From AV80 sp035536995 (GTDB lineage Bacteria > Verrucomicrobiota > Verrucomicrobiia > Chthoniobacterales > UBA10450): DNA of 40,632 nucleotides. The notes under the pieces were generated by a model. The model had not been told where the DNA came from. It saw only the letters and a list, made by a program, of their open reading frames with translations, and did not search any database. Below are positions 40,501-40,632 of the stretch, piece by piece (the stretch's first letter is position 1; each line of letters opens with the position of its first letter). Both the position numbers and the translations under genes were made by a program. Location of the stretch: the NCBI GenBank assembly GCA_035536995.1, contig DATLNB010000088.1, positions 1 to 40,632 of the forward strand. The letters run 5' to 3'.

Positions 40501-40632
40501 ACAAGCTGCTGACGGACAAAATCGCCCTAGCCGACCAAATCGTCCGCGCCGGCGACGAATGGCTCACCAGCCTATCCACCACCGAACTCAAGGAATACCT
40601 CTCCCTCTCCTCCGAAGCCGTCGGAGAGTTCT
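37506..40632 (+). CDS. SWIM zinc-finger SNF2-family helicase (3' end cut by window edge)
   Basis: 1042 complete codons from the GTG at 37506 (STAIPLTERLLINAGGWPAM); the end lies outside the window. A SWIM zinc finger is near residues 68-84 (CTC...CGH). After a long middle region, the SNF2 ATPase begins around residue 580: ADEMGLGKT (Walker A), CPTSLLTNWENEA, DEAQHIKN (motif II, Gln where DEAH is usual) and LTGTPMENS. The helicase C lobe has FSQFVSMLHLV, LISLKAGGVGLNLSAADTVI and DRAYRIGQTRKVQVH. Bacterial SWIM/SNF2 proteins translocate on DNA and are thought to remodel protein-DNA complexes. A purine-rich GGAGGG lies 16 nt before the GTG. Confidence 0.95.
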   Translation, partial: MSTAIPLTERLLINAGGWPAMKAARDIVKADRVTEPRYEPPLLTGFVREGVKNFRSGLRIKSAADVENLCTCWESRSSGKICGHSVAVGLALLRPVPAIVPEAPAAEEPVPAPTFVPVGTEGARPAKLHLILPPNFTSAWAKGQVMLVAEAEVGGNRTLVSALPKKGAFACDESDLALIESLRNFTAIFASGMASASRDAFLRLLPALQDHPRVTFGKTARVAVTTAVVRPEIEVKQRANGGVTVKAKTMPNTMMLWNATDAWLLRNNEFVRCGESLPAGATHLLGSPLELSGDRAMQFLAFDLPRLRDAFDISAGEGLRLPEVTFATPAFALRLAGTLNSITAELLCTYGERPAFKALANEADQFAFRDPQNPDRILLRNIPAERAAVARLERVGFARTDAGGFVLHGQLEVVRFFASDHPKFQRDWNVTLTAQVEKWTSEIERVTPKLEIAGSGVDWFEVRYSLVTPGGQEFSNAEIQQLLRSGRNQTRLRNGRLAVIDTAGLEDFEQVIRDCDPAQTQPGLYRINRAHAPYVEETARELGSAIADRRETLRKFITGATAPVGDVRNKLGPLATTLREYQVTGFEWLTRLAANNLGGILADEMGLGKTVQTLAFLRAHRGNGPALIVCPTSLLTNWENEAQKFTPELKTLVLEGANRAALFSSIDAADIVITSYALLRRDIDDLRKSQFSTAVLDEAQHIKNPETQNAQSAFALRATHRFVLTGTPMENSVRDLWSIMNFALPGYLGPHKDFRERYELPLARGAAPDVQRRLSRRLQPFLLRRRKRDVAKDLPEKIEQVVPCSLTASQRSAYDALLREIQSGLGGSSAKANAGAQRMKMLTGLLRLRQVCCDLRLVGLEKEDPSAKLELLDELLGEAIDGDHRVLVFSQFVSMLHLVRDRLAERKLAYCYLDGSTKQRQEEVNRFQNDPAIPVFLISLKAGGVGLNLSAADTVIHFDPWWNPAVEAQATDRAYRIGQTRKVQVHKYICVGTMEERVDKLLTDKIALADQIVRAGDEWLTSLSTTELKEYLSLSSEAVGEF

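Noticed and set aside
1..40632. tRNA, rRNA, integrase, prophage or transposase genes
   Set aside because: None of the characteristic motifs was seen in the reading on either strand.

Overview
The window is about 40.6 kb of GC-rich bacterial chromosome. It has no rRNA, tRNA, phage or transposase gene. The protein style points to Verrucomicrobiota, probably a soil Spartobacteria/Chthoniobacterales-like lineage. The grounds are membrane-anchored TolB-like/TPR proteins with an FAELKRRNVYKVAVAY N-terminus, a HAF-repeat secreted protein with tandem C-terminal domains typical of that phylum, weak Shine-Dalgarno use, GTG starts, and many short palindromic repeats at gene borders. This assignment is inference from style, not from a marker-gene tree.

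Left arm (1-11153), all minus strand: a DUF2891 protein, a secreted protein of unknown function, a metallo-beta-lactamase-fold hydrolase, then four consecutive paralogues of a membrane-anchored TolB-like/TPR protein. The last paralogue runs off the left edge. Next come a plus-strand secreted cupin, a minus-strand set (secreted amidohydrolase, a 37-residue secreted peptide, a quinone-oxidoreductase-like protein), and a plus-strand S9 peptidase carrying a palindromic repeat inside its reading frame.

Centre (16.9-29.5 kb), mostly plus strand: an NtrC-type sigma-54 activator, glmM, scpB, a LemA lipoprotein, two TPM-domain proteins, rpoA and rplQ. After a 405-bp palindrome-rich gap, a textbook sigma-54 promoter precedes a 72-residue single-pass membrane protein. 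A minus-strand YfcE-like phosphodiesterase, a DEAD-box (DEVD) helicase, an SDR, a PAP2 phosphatase, a minus-strand VOC protein and a secreted peptidoglycan-binding-like protein follow.

Right arm (29.6-40.6 kb): a small winged-helix protein, a DUF3597 protein, an alpha/beta-hydrolase-domain protein, an arginase-family enzyme, a POT-family peptide transporter, a minus-strand HAF-repeat secreted protein, a small secreted remnant, and a SWIM/SNF2 helicase running off the right edge.

Most notable: (1) a hairpin-forming repeat lies exactly between a perfect AGGAGG and the rpoA ATG, so folding could bring them together; (2) a complete sigma-54 promoter with upstream palindromes drives an unknown small membrane protein, while a sigma-54 activator is encoded 6.4 kb away; (3) the 9-mer TCGTTAGGC occurs at least eight times; (4) repeats supply coding sequence to a peptidase, a signal peptide to a TPM protein and a stop codon to the NtrC-like gene; (5) the TolB/TPR array alternates two anchor types and looks mosaic.
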